Origin: Lasioglossum baleicum | Taxonomy: Eukaryota; Arthropoda; Insecta; Hymenoptera; Halictidae | Assembly: GCF_051020765.1 (NCBI RefSeq) | Contig: NW_027469527.1 | Location: 1 to 64,000, forward strand | Length of the DNA: 64,000 nucleotides | Direction: 5' to 3' | Shown here: positions 25,538-39,134 of the stretch, piece by piece | Numbering within the stretch: the stretch's first letter is position 1 | Layout of the letters: each line of letters opens with the position of its first letter | Notes under the pieces: generated by a model | Database searches by the model: none | What the model was told of the DNA's origin: nothing | What the model saw: only the letters and a program-made list of their open reading frames with translations | Translations under genes and position numbers: made by a program

Positions 25538-26956
25538 ATGCATCCTCTCGCACGTGTTTTTACTCGACTAGCCTGCGGGATGCATCCTCTCGCACGTGTT
25601 TTTACTCGACTAGCCTGCGGGATGCATCCTCTCGCACGTGTTTTTACTCGACTAGCCTGCGGGATGCATCCTCTCGCACGTGTTTTTACTCGAGTAACCT
25701 GCGGGATGCATCCTCTCGCACGTGTTTTTACTCTACTAGCCTGCGGGGTGCATCCTCTCGCACGTGTTTTTACTCGACTAGCCTGCGGGATGCATCCTCT
25801 CGCACGTGTTTTTACTCGTCTAGGCTGCGGGATGCATCCTCTCGCACGTGTTTTTACTCGAGTAGCCTGCGGGATGCATACTCTCGCACGTGTTTTTACT
25901 CGACTAGCCTGCGGGGTGCATCCTCTCGCACGTGTTTTTACTCGACTACCCTGCGGGATGCATCCTCTCGCACGTGTTTTTACTCGACTAGCCTGCGGGA
26001 TGCATCCTCTCGCACGTGTTTTTACTCGACTAGCCTGCGGGATGCATCCTCTCGCACGTGTTTTTACTCGACTAGCCTGCGGGATGCATCCTCTCGCACG
26101 TGTTTTTACTCGACTAGCCTGCGGGATGCATCCTCTCGCACGTGTTTTTACTTGACTAGCCTGCGGGATGCATCCTCTCGCACGTGTTTTTACTCGAGTA
26201 ACCTGCGGGATGCATCCTCTCGCACGTGTTTTTACTCTACTAGCCTGCGGGGTGCATCCTCTCGCACGTGTTTTTACTCGACTAGCCTGCGGGATGCATC
26301 CTCTCGCACGTGTTTTTACTCGACTAGCCAGCGGGATGCATCCTCTCGCACGTGTTTTTACTCGACTAGCCTGCGGGATGCATCCTCTCGCACGTGTTTT
26401 TACTCGAGTAGTCTGCGGGATGCATCCTCTCGCACGTGTTTTTACTCGACTAGCCTGCGGGGTGCATCCTCTCGCACGTGTTTTTACTCGACTAGCCTGC
26501 GGGATGCATCCTCTCGCACGTGTTTTTACTCGACTAGCCTGCGGGATGCATCCTCTCGCACGTGTTTTTACTCGAGTAACCTGCGGGATGCATCCTCTCG
26601 CACGTGTTTTTACTCTACTAGCCTGCGGGGTGCATCCTCTCGCACGTGTTTTTACTCGACTAGCCTGCGGGATGCATCCTCTCGCACGTGTTTTTACTCG
26701 ACCGGCCTGCGGAATGCATCCTCTCGCACGTGTTTTTACTCGTCTAGGCTGCGGGATGCATCCTCTCGCACGTGTTTTTACTCGAGTAGTCTGCGGGATG
26801 CATCCTCTCGCACGTGTTTTTACTCGACTAGCCTGCGGGGTGCATCCTCTCGCACGTGTTTTTACTCGACTAGCCTGCGGGATGCATCCTCTCGCACGTG
26901 TTTTTACTCGACTAGCCTGCGGGATACATCCTCTCGCACGTGTTTTTACTCGACTA

Positions 26957-27301
26957 GCCTGAGGGGTGCATCCTCTTGCACGTGTTTTTACTCGACTAGC
27001 CTGCGGGATTCATCCTCTCGCACGTGTTTTTACTCGACTAGCCTGCGGGATGCATCCTCTCGCACGTGTTTTTACTCGACTAGCCTGCGGGATTCATCCT
27101 CTCGCACGTGTTTTTACTCGAGTAGTCTGCGGGATGCATCCTCTCGCACGTGTTTTTACTCGACTAGCCTGCGGGGTGCATCCTCTCGCACGTGTTTTTA
27201 CTCGACTAGCCTGCGGGATGCATCCTCTCGCACGTGTTTTTACTCGACTAGCCTGCGGGATGCATCCTCTCGCACGTGATTTTGCCCGACTAGCCTGCGT
27301 G
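26957..27301. repeat. Core block copy 6, with a second GATTCAT unit
   Basis: Same layout, but the unit carrying CTCGAGTAGTC also carries GATTCAT (about 27,092), so that variant appears twice in this copy. This suggests short-patch gene conversion or an independent mutation. Confidence 0.88.
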
Positions 27302-27362
27302 ATGCATCCTCTCGCACGTGTTTTTACTCGACTAGCCTGCGGGATGCATCCTCTCGCACGTG

Positions 27363-27366
27363 TTTT
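27363..27366. other. One-base deletion in the T tract
   Basis: The T5 tract of this unit reads TTTT (GTGTTTTACTC), giving a 41-bp unit. It is the only missing base between 5,233 and 51,000. A homopolymer sequencing error and a true mutation cannot be told apart here. Confidence 0.9.
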
Positions 27367-29811
27367 ACTCGACTAGCCTGCGGGATGCATCCTCTCGCAC
27401 GTGTTTTTACTCGACCGGCCTGCGGAATGCATCCTCTCGCACGTGTTTTTACTCGTCTAGGCTGCGGGATGCATCCTCTCGCACGTGTTTTTGCTCGACT
27501 AGCCTGCGGGATGCATCCTCTCGCACGTGTTTTTACTCGACTAGCCTGCGGGATGCATCCTCTCGCACGTGTTTTTACTCGACTAGCCTGCGGGATGCAT
27601 CCTCTCGCACGTGTTTTTATTCGACTAGCCTGCGGGATGCATCCTCTCGCACGTGATTTTACTCGACTTGCCTGCGGGATGCATCCTCTCGCATGTGTTT
27701 TTACTCGACTAGCCTGCGGGATGCATCCTCTCGCACGTGTTTTTACTCGACTAGCCTGCGGGATGCATCCTCTCGCACGTGTTTTTACTCGACTAGCCTG
27801 CGGGATGCATCCTCTCGCACGTGTTTTTATTCGACTAGGCTGCGGGATGCATCCTCTCGCACGTGATTTTACTCGACTAGCCTACGGGATGTATCCTCTC
27901 GCACGTGTTTTTACTCGACTAGCCTGCGGGATGCATCCTCTCGCACGTGTTTTTATTCGACTAGGCTGCGGGATGCATCCTCTCGCACGTGATTTTACTC
28001 GACTAGCCTGCGGGATGCATCCTCTCGCACGTGTTTTTACTCGACTAGCCTGCGGGATACATCCTCTCGCACGTGTATTTACTCGACTAGCCTGCGGGGT
28101 GCATCCTCTCGCACGTGTTTTTACTCGACTAGCCTGCGGGATGCATCCTCTCGCACGTGTTTTTACTCGACTAGCCTACGGGATGTATCCTCTCGCACGT
28201 GTTTTTACTCGACTAGCCTGCGGGATGCATCCTCTCGCACGTGTTTTTACTTGACTAGCCTGCGGGATGTATCCTCTCGCACGTGTTTTTACTCGACTAG
28301 CCTGCGGGATGCATCCTCTCGCACGTGTTTTTACTCGACTAGCCTGCGGGATGCATCCTCTCGCACGTGTTTTTACTCGACTAGCCTGCGGGATGCATCC
28401 TCTCGCACGTGTTTTTACTCGTCTAGGCTGCGGGATGCATCCTCTCGCACGTGTTTTTACTCGAGTAGCCTGCGGGATGCATCCTCTCGCACGTGTTTTT
28501 ACTCGACTAGTCTGCGGGATGCATCCTCTCGCACGTGTTTTTACTCGACTAGCCTGCGGGATGCATCCTCTCGCACGTGTTTTTACTCGACTAGTCTGCG
28601 GGATGCATCCTCTCGCACGTGTTTTTACTCGACTAGCCTGCGGGATGCATCCTCTCGCACGTGTTTTTACTCGACTAGCCTGCGGGATGCATCCTCTCGC
28701 ACGTGTTTTTACTCGACTAGCCTGCGGGATGCATCCTCTCGCACGTGTTTTTACTCGACTAGCCTGCGGGATGCATCCTCTCGCACGTGTTTTTATTCGA
28801 CTAGGCTGCGGGATGCATCCTCTCGCACGTGATTTTACTCGACTAGCCTACGGGATGTATCCTCTCGCACGTGTTTTTACTCGACTAGCCTGCGGGATGC
28901 ATCCTCTCGCACGTGTTTTTATTCGACTAGGCTGCGGGATGCATCCTCTCGCACGTGATTTTACTCGACTAGCCTGCGGGATGCATCCTCTCGCACGTGT
29001 TTTTACTCGACTAGCCTGCGGGATACATCCTCTCGCACGTGTATTTACTCGACTAGCCTGCGGGGTGCATCCTCTCGCACGTGTTTTTACTCGACTAGCC
29101 TGCGGGATGCATCCTCTCGCACGTGTTTTTACTCGACTAGCCTACGGGATGTATCCTCTCGCACGTGTTTTTACTCGACTAGCCTGCGGGATGCATCCTC
29201 TCGCACGTGTTTTTACTTGACTAGCCTGCGGGATGTATCCTCTCGCACGTGTTTTTACTCGACTAGCCTGCGGGATGCATCCTCTCGCACGTGTTTTTAC
29301 TCGACTAGCCTGCGGGATGCATCCTCTCGCACGTGTTTTTACTCGACTAGCCTGCGGGATGCATCCTCTCGCACGTGTTTTTACTCGTCTAGGCTGCGGG
29401 ATGCATCCTCTCGCACGTGTTTTTACTCGACTAGCCTGCGGGGTGCATCCTCTCGCACGTGTTTTTACTCGACTAGCCTGCGGGATGCATCCTCTCGCAC
29501 GTGTTTTTACTCGACTAGCCTGCGGGATGCATCCTCTCGCACGTGTTTTTACTCGAGTAACCTGCGGGATGCATCCTCTCGCACGTGTTTTTACTCTACT
29601 AGCCTGCGGGGTGCATCCTCTCGCACATGTTTTTACTCGACTAGCCTGCGGGATGCATCCTCTCGCACGTGTTTTTACTCGACCGGCCTGCGGAATGCAT
29701 CCTCTCGCACGTGTTTTTACTCGTCTAGGCTGCGGGATGCATCCTCTCGCACGTGTTTTTACTCGAGTAGTCTGCGGGATACATCCTCTCGCACGTGTTT
29801 TTACTCGACTA

Positions 29812-30156
29812 GCCTGAGGGGTGCATCCTCTTGCACGTGTTTTTACTCGACTAGCCTGCGGGATTCATCCTCTCGCACGTGTTTTTACTCGACTAGCCTG
29901 CGGGATGCATCCTCTCGCACGTGTTTTTACTCGACTAGCCTGCGGGATGCATCCTCTCGCACGTGTTTTTACTCGAGTAGTCTGCGGGATGCATCCTCTC
30001 GCACGTGTTTTTACTCGACTAGCCTGCGGGGTGCATCCTCTCGCACGTGTTTTTACTCGACTAGCCTGCGGGATGCATCCTCTCGCACGTGTTTTTACTC
30101 GACTAGCCTGCGGGATGCATCCTCTCGCACGTGATTTTGCCCGACTAGCCTGCGTG
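29812..30156. repeat. Core block copy 7
   Basis: Full form. The unit upstream of the marker joins CTCGAGTAGTC directly to GATACAT (about 29,765-29,785), whereas other copies have three more units in between. This is a three-unit deletion just outside the block. Confidence 0.88.
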
Positions 30157-31920
30157 ATGCATCCTCTCGCACGTGTTTTTACTCGACTAGCCTGCGGGAT
30201 GCATCCTCTCGCACGTGTTTTTACTCGACTAGCCTGCGGGATGCATCCTCTCGCACGTGTTTTTACTCGACCGGCCTGCGGAATGCATCCTCTCGCACGT
30301 GTTTTTACTCGTCTAGGCTGCGGGATGCATCCTCTCGCACGTGTTTTTGCTCGACTAACCTGCGGGATGCATCCTCTCGCACGTGTTTTTACTCGACTAG
30401 CCTGCGGGATGCATCCTCTCGCACGTGTTTTTACTCGACTAGCCTGCGGGATGCATCCTCTCGCACGTGTTTTTATTCGACTAGCCTGCGGGATGCATCC
30501 TCTCGCACGTGATTTTACTCGACTTGCCTGCGGGATGCATCCTCTCGCACGTGATTTTACTCGACTAGCCTGCGGGATGCATCCTCTCGCACGTGTTTTT
30601 ACTCGACTAGCCTGCGGGATACATCCTCTCGCACGTGTATTTACTCGACTAGCCTGCGGGGTGCATCCTCTCGCACGTGTTTTTACTCGACTAGCCTGCG
30701 GGATGCATCCTCTCGCACGTGTTTTTACTCGACTAGCCTGCGGGATGTATCCTCTCGCACGTGTTTTTACTCGACTAGCCTGCGGGATGCATCCTCTCGC
30801 ACGTGTTTTTACTCGACTAGCCTGCGGGATGCATCCTCTCGCACGTGTTTTTATTCGACTAGCCTGCGGGATGCATCCTCTCGCACGTGATTTTACTCGA
30901 CTTGCCTGCGGGATGCATCCTCTCGCATGTGTTTTTACTCGACTAGCCTGCGGGATGCATCCTCTCGCACGTGTTTTTACTCGACTAGCCTGCGGGATGC
31001 ATCCTCTCGCACGTGTTTTTACTCGACTAGCCTGCGGGATGCATCCTCTCGCACGTGTTTTTATTCGACTAGGCTGCGGGATGCATCCTCTCGCACGTGA
31101 TTTTACTCGACTAGCCTACGGGATGTATCCTCTCGCACGTGTTTTTACTCGACTAGCCTGCGGGATGCATCCTCTCGCACGTGTTTTTATTCGACTAGGC
31201 TGCGGGATGCATCCTCTCGCACGTGATTTTACTCGACTAGCCTGCGGGATGCATCCTCTCGCACGTGTTTTTACTCGACTAGCCTGCGGGATACATCCTC
31301 TCGCACGTGTATTTACTCGACTAGCCTGCGGGGTGCATCCTCTCGCACGTGTTTTTACTCGACTAGCCTGCGGGATGCATCCTCTCGCACGTGTTTTTAC
31401 TCGACTAGCCTACGGGATGTATCCTCTCGCACGTGTTTTTACTCGACTAGCCTGCGGGATGCATCCTCTCGCACGTGTTTTTACTTGACTAGCCTGCGGG
31501 ATGTATCCTCTCGCACGTGTTTTTACTCGACTAGCCTGCGGGATGCATCCTCTCGCACGTGTTTTTACTCGACTAGCCTGCGGGATGCATCCTCTCGCAC
31601 GTGTTTTTACTCGACTAGCCTGCGGGATGCATCCTCTCGCACGTGTTTTTACTCGTCTAGGCTGCGGGATGCATCCTCTCGCACGTGTTTTTACTCGAGT
31701 AGCCTGCGGGATGCATCCTCTCGCACGTGTTTTTACTCGACTAGTCTGCGGGATGCATCCTCTCGCACGTGTTTTTACTCGACTAGCCTGCGGGATGCAT
31801 CCTCTCGCACGTGTTTTTACTCGACTAGCCTGCGGGATGCATCCTCTCGCACGTGTTTTTACTCGACTAGCCTGCGGGATGCATCCTCTCGCACGTGTTT
31901 TTACTTGACTAGCCTGCGGG

Positions 31921-32172
31921 ATGCATCCTCTCGCACGTGTTTTTACTCGAGTAACCTGCGGGATGCATCCTCTCGCACGTGTTTTTACTCTACTAGCCTG
32001 CGGGGTGCATCCTCTCGCACGTGTTTTTACTCGACTAGCCTGCGGGATGCATCCTCTCGCACGTGTTTTTACTCGACTAGCCAGCGGGATGCATCCTCTC
32101 GCACGTGTTTTTACTCGACTAGCCTGCGGGATGCATCCTCTCGCACGTGTTTTTACTTGACTAGCCTGCGGG
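31921..32172. repeat. Six-unit local duplication, left copy
   Basis: The 252-bp run carries CTCGAGTAAC, CTCTACTAG, GGGGTGCAT, plain, GCCAGCGG and CTTGACTAG variants in this order. It is repeated immediately, in register, at 32,173. Elsewhere in the array the run occurs once, so this is a recent local tandem duplication or a unit-register assembly duplication. Confidence 0.85.
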
Positions 32173-32424
32173 ATGCATCCTCTCGCACGTGTTTTTACTC
32201 GAGTAACCTGCGGGATGCATCCTCTCGCACGTGTTTTTACTCTACTAGCCTGCGGGGTGCATCCTCTCGCACGTGTTTTTACTCGACTAGCCTGCGGGAT
32301 GCATCCTCTCGCACGTGTTTTTACTCGACTAGCCAGCGGGATGCATCCTCTCGCACGTGTTTTTACTCGACTAGCCTGCGGGATGCATCCTCTCGCACGT
32401 GTTTTTACTCGAGTAGTCTGCGGG
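32173..32424. repeat. Six-unit local duplication, right copy
   Basis: Same series of marked units as the 252 bp before it. It ends with CTCGAGTAGTC, as other copies of this run do, instead of the CTTGACTAG that ends the left copy. Confidence 0.82.
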
Positions 32425-34011
32425 ATGCATCCTCTCGCACGTGTTTTTACTCGACTAGCCTGCGGGGTGCATCCTCTCGCACGTGTTTTTACTCGACTAG
32501 CCTGCGGGATGCATCCTCTCGCACGTGTTTTTACTCGACTAGCCTGCGGGATGCATCCTCTCGCACGTGTTTTTACTCGAGTAACCTGCGGGATGCATCC
32601 TCTCGCACGTGTTTTTACTCTACTAGCCTGCGGGGTGCATCCTCTCGCACGTGTTTTTACTCGACTAGCCTGCGGGATGCATCCTCTCGCACGTGTTTTT
32701 ACTCGACCGGCCTGCGGAATGCATCCTCTCGCACGTGTTTTTACTCGTCTAGGCTGCGGGATGCATCCTCTCGCACGTGTTTTTACTCGAGTAGTCTGCG
32801 GGATGCATCCTCTCGCACGTGTTTTTACTCGACTAGCCTGCGGGATGTATCCTCTCGCACGTGTTTTTACTCGACTAGCCTGCGGGATGCATCCTCTCGC
32901 ACGTGTTTTTACTCGAGTAGCCTGCGGGATGCATACTCTCGCACGTGTTTTTACTCGACTAGCCTGCGGGGTGCATCCTCTCGCACGTGTTTTTACTCGA
33001 CTACCCTGCGGGATGCATCCTCTCGCACGTGTTTTTACTCGACTAGCCTGCGGGATGCATCCTCTCGCACGTGTTTTTACTCGACTAGCCTGCGGGATGC
33101 ATCCTCTCGCACGTGTTTTTACTCGACTAGCCTGCGGGATGCATCCTCTCGCACGTGTTTTTACTCGACTAGCCTGCGGGATGCATCCTCTCGCACGTGT
33201 TTTTACTCGACTAGCCTGCGGGATGCATCCTCTCGCACGTGTTTTTACTCGAGTAACCTGCGGGATGCATCCTCTCGCACGTGTTTTTACTCTACTAGCC
33301 TGCGGGGTGGATCCTCTCGCACGTGTTTTTACTCGACTAGCCTGCGGGATGCATCCTCTCGCACGTGTTTTTACTCGACTAGCCAGCGGGATGCATCCTC
33401 TCGCACGTGTTTTTACTCGACTAGCCTGCGGGATGCATCCTCTCGCACGTGTTTTTACTCGAGTAGTCTGCGGGATGCATCCTCTCGCACGTGTTTTTAC
33501 TCGACTAGCCTGCGGGGTGCATCCTCTCGCACGTGTTTTTACTCGACTAGCCTGCGGGATGCATCCTCTCGCACGTGTTTTTACTCGACTAGCCTGCGGG
33601 ATGCATCCTCTCGCACGTGTTTTTACTCGAGTAACCTGCGGGATGCATTCTCTCGCACGTGTTTTTACTCTACTAGCCTGCGGGGTGCATCCTCTCGCAC
33701 GTGTTTTTACTCGACTAGCCTGCGGGATGCATCCTCTCGCACGTGTTTTTACTCGACCGGCCTGCGGAATGCATCCTCTCGCACGTGTTTTTACTCGTCT
33801 AGGCTGCGGGATGCATCCTCTCGCACGTGTTTTTACTCGAGTAGTCTGCGGGATGCATCCTCTCGCACGTGTTTTTACTCGACTAGCCTGCGGGGTGCAT
33901 CCTCTCGCACGTGTTTTTACTCGACTAGCCTGCGGGATGCATCCTCTCGCACGTGTTTTTACTCGACTAGCCTGCGGGATACATCCTCTCGCACGTGTTT
34001 TTACTCGACTA

Positions 34012-34356
34012 GCCTGAGGGGTGCATCCTCTTGCACGTGTTTTTACTCGACTAGCCTGCGGGATTCATCCTCTCGCACGTGTTTTTACTCGACTAGCCTG
34101 CGGGATGCATCCTCTCGCACGTGTTTTTACTCGACTAGCCTGCGGGATGCATCCTCTCGCACGTGTTTTTACTCGAGTAGTCTGCGGGATGCATCCTCTC
34201 GCACGTGTTTTTACTCGACTAGCCTGCGGGGTGCATCCTCTCGCACGTGTTTTTACTCGACTAGCCTGCGGGATGCATCCTCTCGCACGTGTTTTTACTC
34301 GACTAGCCTGCGGGATGCATCCTCTCGCACGTGATTTTGCCCGACTAGCCTGCGTG
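34012..34356. repeat. Core block copy 8 (inside duplicated copy A)
   Basis: Exactly 100 units after copy 7. It corresponds one to one with core block copy 9 at 40,825. Confidence 0.9.
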
Positions 34357-34470
34357 ATGCATCCTCTCGCACGTGTTTTTACTCGACTAGCCTGCGGGAT
34401 GCATCCTCTCGCACGTGTTTTTACTCGACTAGCCTGCGGGATGCATCCTCTCGCACGTGTTTTTACTCGA

Positions 34471-35058
34471 CCGGCCTGCGGAATGCATCCTCTCGCACGT
34501 GTTTTTACTCGTCTAGGCTGCGGGATACATCCTCTCGCACGTGTTTTTGCTCGACTAGCCTGCGGGATGCATCCTCTCGCACGTGTTTTTACTCGACTAG
34601 CCTGCGGGATGCATCCTCTCGCACGTGTTTTTACTCGACTAGCCTGCGGGATGCATCCTCTCGCACGTGTTTTTATTCGACTAGCCTGCGGGATGCATCC
34701 TCTCGCACGTGATTTTACTCGACTTGCCTGCTGGATGCATCCTCTCGCATGTGTTTTTACTCGACTAGCCTGCGGGATGCATCCTCTCGCACGTGTTTTT
34801 ACTCGACTAGCCTGCGGGATGCATCCTCTCGCACGTGTTTTTACTCGACTAGCCTGCGGGATGCATCCTCTCGCACGTGTTTTTACTCGTCTAGGCTGCG
34901 GGATGCACCCTCTCGCACGTGTTTTTGCTCGACTAGCCTGCGGGATGCATCCTCTCGCACGTGTTTTTACTCGACTAGCCTGCGGGATGCATCCTCTCGC
35001 ACGTGTTTTTACTCGACTAGCCTGCGGGATGCATCCTCTCGCACGTGTTTTTACTCGA
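34471..35058. repeat. 14-unit internal duplication, left copy
   Basis: The GACCGGCC, CGTCTAGGC with GATACAT, TTTTTGCTCGAC, TTATTCGAC and CGACTTGCC series starts at 34,471. It starts again at 35,059, 588 bp (14 units) later. The CTGGATG change (about 34,731) occurs only in the left copy. Confidence 0.85.
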
Positions 35059-35345
35059 CCGGCCTGCGGAATGCATCCTCTCGCACGTGTTTTTACTCGT
35101 CTAGGCTGCGGGATACATCCTCTCGCACGTGTTTTTGCTCGACTAGCCTGCGGGATGCATCCTCTCGCACGTGTTTTTACTCGACTAGCCTGCGGGATGC
35201 ATCCTCTCGCACGTGTTTTTACTCGACTAGCCTGCGGGATGCATCCTCTCGCACGTGTTTTTATTCGACTAGCCTGCGGGATGCATCCTCTCGCACGTGA
35301 TTTTACTCGACTTGCCTGCGGGATGCATCCTCTCGCATGTGTTTT
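35059..35345. repeat. 14-unit internal duplication, right copy
   Basis: Repeats the marked units of 34,471 onward, including the uncommon pair CGTCTAGGC plus GATACAT. Similarity holds up to the CATGTG unit at about 35,337, after which the GGAAGCAT series follows. Both copies recur inside duplicated copy B near 41,275 and 41,863. Confidence 0.82.
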
Positions 35346-37539
35346 TACTCGACTAGCCTGCGGGATGCATCCTCTCGCACGTGTTTTTACTCGACTAGCC
35401 TACGGGACGCATCCTCTCGCACGTGTTTTTACTCGACTAGCCTGCGGGAAGCATCCTCTCGCACGTGTTTTTACTCGACTAGCCTGCGGGAAGCATCCTC
35501 TCGCACGTGTTTTTACTCGTCTAAGCTGCGGGATGCATCCTCTCGCACGTGTTTTTACTCGACTAGCCTGCGGGAAGCATCCTCTCGCACGTGTTTTTAC
35601 TCGACTAGCCTGCGGGATGCATCCTCTCGCACGTGTTTTTACTCGACTAGCCTGCGGGATGCATCCTCTCGCACGTGTTTTTATTCGACTAGGCTGCGGG
35701 ATGCATCCTCTCGCACGTGATTTTACTCGACTAGCCTGCGGGATGCATCCTCTCGCACGTGTTTTTACTCGACTAGCCTGCGGGATACATCCTCTCGCAC
35801 GTGTATTTACTCGACTAGCCTGCGGGGTGCATCCTCTCGCACGTGTTTTTCTTCGACTAGCCTGCGGGATGCATCCTCTCGCACGTGTTTTTACTCGACT
35901 AGCCTGCGGGATGCATCCTCTCGCACGTGTTTTTACTCGAGTAGCCTGCGGGATGCATCCTCTCGCACGTGTTTTTACTCGACTAGCCTGCGGGATGCAT
36001 CCTCTCGCACGTGTTTTTACTCGACTAGCCTACGGGATGTATCCTCTCGCACGTGTTTTTACTCTACTAGCCTGCGGGGTGCATCCTCTCGCACGTGTTT
36101 TTACTCGACTAGCCTGCGGGGTGCATCCTCTCGCACGTGTTTTTACTCGACTAGCCTGCGGGATGTATCCTCTCGCACGTGTTTTTACTCGACTAGCCTG
36201 CGGGATGCATCCTCTCGCACGTGTTTTTACTCGACTACCCTGCGGGATGCATCCTCTCGCACGTGTTTTTACTCGACTAGCCTGCGGGATGCATCCTCTC
36301 GCACGTGTTTTTACTCGACTAGCCTGCGGGATGCATCCTCTCGCACGTGTTTTTACTCGACTAGCCTGCGGGAAGCATCCTCTCGCACGTGTTTTTACTC
36401 GTCTAAGCTGCGGGATGCATCCTCTCGCACGTGTTTTTACTCGACTAGCCTGCGGGAAGCATCCTCTCGCACGTGTTTTTACTCGACTAGCCTGCGGGGT
36501 GCATCCTCTCGCACGTGTTTTTACTCGACTACCCTGCGGGATGCATCCTCTCGCACGTGTTTTTACTCGACTAGCCTGCGGGATGCATCCTCTCGCACGT
36601 GTTTTTACTCGACTAGCCTGCGGGATGCATCCTCTCGCACGTGTTTTTACTCGACTAGCCTGCGGGATGCATCCTCTCGCACGTGTTTTTACTCGACTAG
36701 CCTGCGGGATGCATCCTCTCGCACGTGTTTTTACTTGACTAGCCTGCGGGATGCATCCTCTCGCACGTGTTTTTACTCGAGTAACCTGCGGGATGCATCC
36801 TCTCGCACGTGTTTTTACTCTACTAGCCTGCGGGGTGCATCCTCTCGCACGTGTTTTTACTCGACTAGCCTGCGGGATGCATCCTCTCGCACGTGTTTTT
36901 ACTCGACTAGCCAGCGGGATGCATCCTCTCGCACGTGTTTTTACTCGACTAGCCTGCGGGATGCATCCTCTCGCACGTGTTTTTACTCGAGTAGTCTGCG
37001 GGATGCATCCTCTCGCACGTGTTTTTACTCGACTAGCCTGCGGGCTGCATCCTCTCGCACGTGTTTTTACTCGAGTAGCCTGCGGGATGCATCCTCTCGC
37101 ACGTGTTTTTACTCGACTAGCCTGCGGGATGCATCCTCTCGCACGTGTTTTTACTCGAGTAACCTGCGGGATGCATCCTCTCGCACGTGTTTTTACTCTA
37201 CTAGCCTGCGGGGTGCATCCTCTCGCACGTGTTTTTACTCGACTAGCCTGCGGGATGCATCCTCTCGCACGTGTTTTTACTCGACCGGCCTGCGGAATGC
37301 ATCCTCTCGCACGTGTTTTTACTCGTCTAGGCTGCGGGATGCATCCTCTCGCACGTGTTTTTACTCGAGTAGTCTGCGGGATGCATCCTCTCGCACGTGT
37401 TTTTACTCGACTAGCCTGCGGGGTGCATCCTCTCGCACGTGTTTTTACTCGACTAGCCTGCGGGATGCATCCTCTCGCACGTGTTTTTACTCGACTAGCC
37501 TGCGGGATACATCCTCTCGCACGTGTTTTTACTCGACTA

Positions 37540-37650
37540 GCCTGAGGGGTGCATCCTCTTGCACGTGTTTTTACTCGACTAGCCTGCGGGATGCATCCTC
37601 TCGCACGTGATTTTGCCCGACTAGCCTGCGTGATGCATCCTCTCGCACGT
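37540..37650. repeat. Core block, internally deleted by six units
   Basis: The opening CCTGAGGGG/CTTGCAC unit is followed after 60 bp by GATTTTGCCC, instead of 312 bp. This again removes exactly 252 bp, but a different set of six units from the deletion at 20,749. The event is absent from the partner locus at 44,353, so it happened after (or was not copied in) the 6,804-bp duplication. Confidence 0.85.
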
Positions 37651-39134
37651 GTTTTTACTCGACTAGCCTGCGGGATGCATCCTCTCGCACGTGTTTTTAC
37701 TCGACTAGCCTGCGGGATGCATCCTCTCGCACGTGTTTTTACTCGACCGGCCTGCGGAATGCATCCTCTCGCACGTGTTTTTACTCGTCTAGGCTGCGGG
37801 ATGCATCCTCTCGCACGTGTTTTTGCTCGACTAGCCTGCGGGATGCATCCTCTCGCACGTGTTTTTACTCGACTAGCCTGCGGGATGCATCCTCTCGCAC
37901 GTGATTTTACTCGACTTGCCTGCGGGATGCATCCTCTCGCATGTGTTTTTACTCGACTAGCCTGCGGGATGCATCCTCTCGCACGTGTTTTTACTCGACT
38001 AGCCTACGGGATGTATCCTCTCGCACGTGTTTTTACTCGACTAGCCTGCGGGATGCATCCTCTCGCACGTGTTTTTACTTGACTAGCCTGCGGGATGTAT
38101 CCTCTCGCACGTGTTTTTACTCGACTAGCCTGCGGGATGCATCCTCTCGCACGTGTTTTTACTCGACTAGCCTGCGGGATGCATCCTCTCGCACGTGTTT
38201 TTACTCGACTAGCCTGCGGGATGCATCCTCTCGCACGTGTTTTTACTCGTCTAGGCTGCGGGATGCATCCTCTCGCACGTGTTTTTACTCGAGTAGCCTG
38301 CGGGATGCATCCTCTCGCACGTGTTTTTACTCGACTAGCCTGCGGGATGCATCCTCTCGCACGTGGTTTTACTCGACTAGCCTGCGGGATGCATCCTCTC
38401 GCACGTGTTTTTACTCGACTAGCCTGCGGGATGCATCCTCTCGCACGTGTTTTTACTCGACTAGCCTGCGGGATGCATCCTCTCGCACGTGTTTTTACTT
38501 GACTAGCCTGCGGGATGCATCCTCTCGCACGTGTTTTTACTCGAGTAACCTGCGGGATGCATCCTCTCGCACGTGTTTTTACTCTACTAGCCTGCGGGGT
38601 GCATCCTCTCGCACGTGTTTTTACTCGACTAGCCTGCGGGATGCATCCTCTCGCACGTGTTTTTATTCGACTAGCCAGCGGGATGCATCCTCTCGCACGT
38701 GTTTTTACTCGACTAGCCTGCGGGATGCATCCTCTCGCACGTGTTTTTACTCGAGTAGTCTGCGGGATGCATCCTCTCGCACGTGTTTTTACTCGACTTG
38801 CCTGCGGGGTGCATCCTCTCGCACGTGTTTTTACTCGACTAGCCTGCGGGATGCATCCTCTCGCACGTGTTTTTACTCGACTAGCCTGCGGGATGCATCC
38901 TCTCGCACGTGTTTTTACTCGACTAGCCTGCGGGATGCATCCTCTCGCACGTGTTTTTACTCGAGTAACCTGCGGGATGCATCCTCTCGCACGTGTTTTT
39001 ACTCTACTAGCCTGCGGGGTGGATCCTCTCGCACGTGTTTTTACTCGACTAGCCTGCGGGATGCATCCTCTCGCACGTGTTTTTACTCGACTAGCCAGCG
39101 GGATGCATCCTCTCGCACGTGTTTTTACTCGACT

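Larger units (their letters stand above)
32331..37590. repeat. 5.3-kb duplicated segment, copy A
   Basis: Matches 39,135-44,394 at a constant offset of 6,804 bp (162 units). I checked landmarks at GCCAGCGG (32,331), CTCGAGTAGTC (32,411), GGGGTGCAT (32,467), CTCTACTAG (32,621), GACCGGCC (32,707) and ATGTAT (32,845). The long colinear stretch 34,021-36,738 also matches and carries the same rare variants, such as CTGGATG and TTTTTCTTCGAC. The left limit is an extra GCCAGCGG unit in copy B. The right limit is a six-unit deletion in copy A. Confidence 0.9.
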
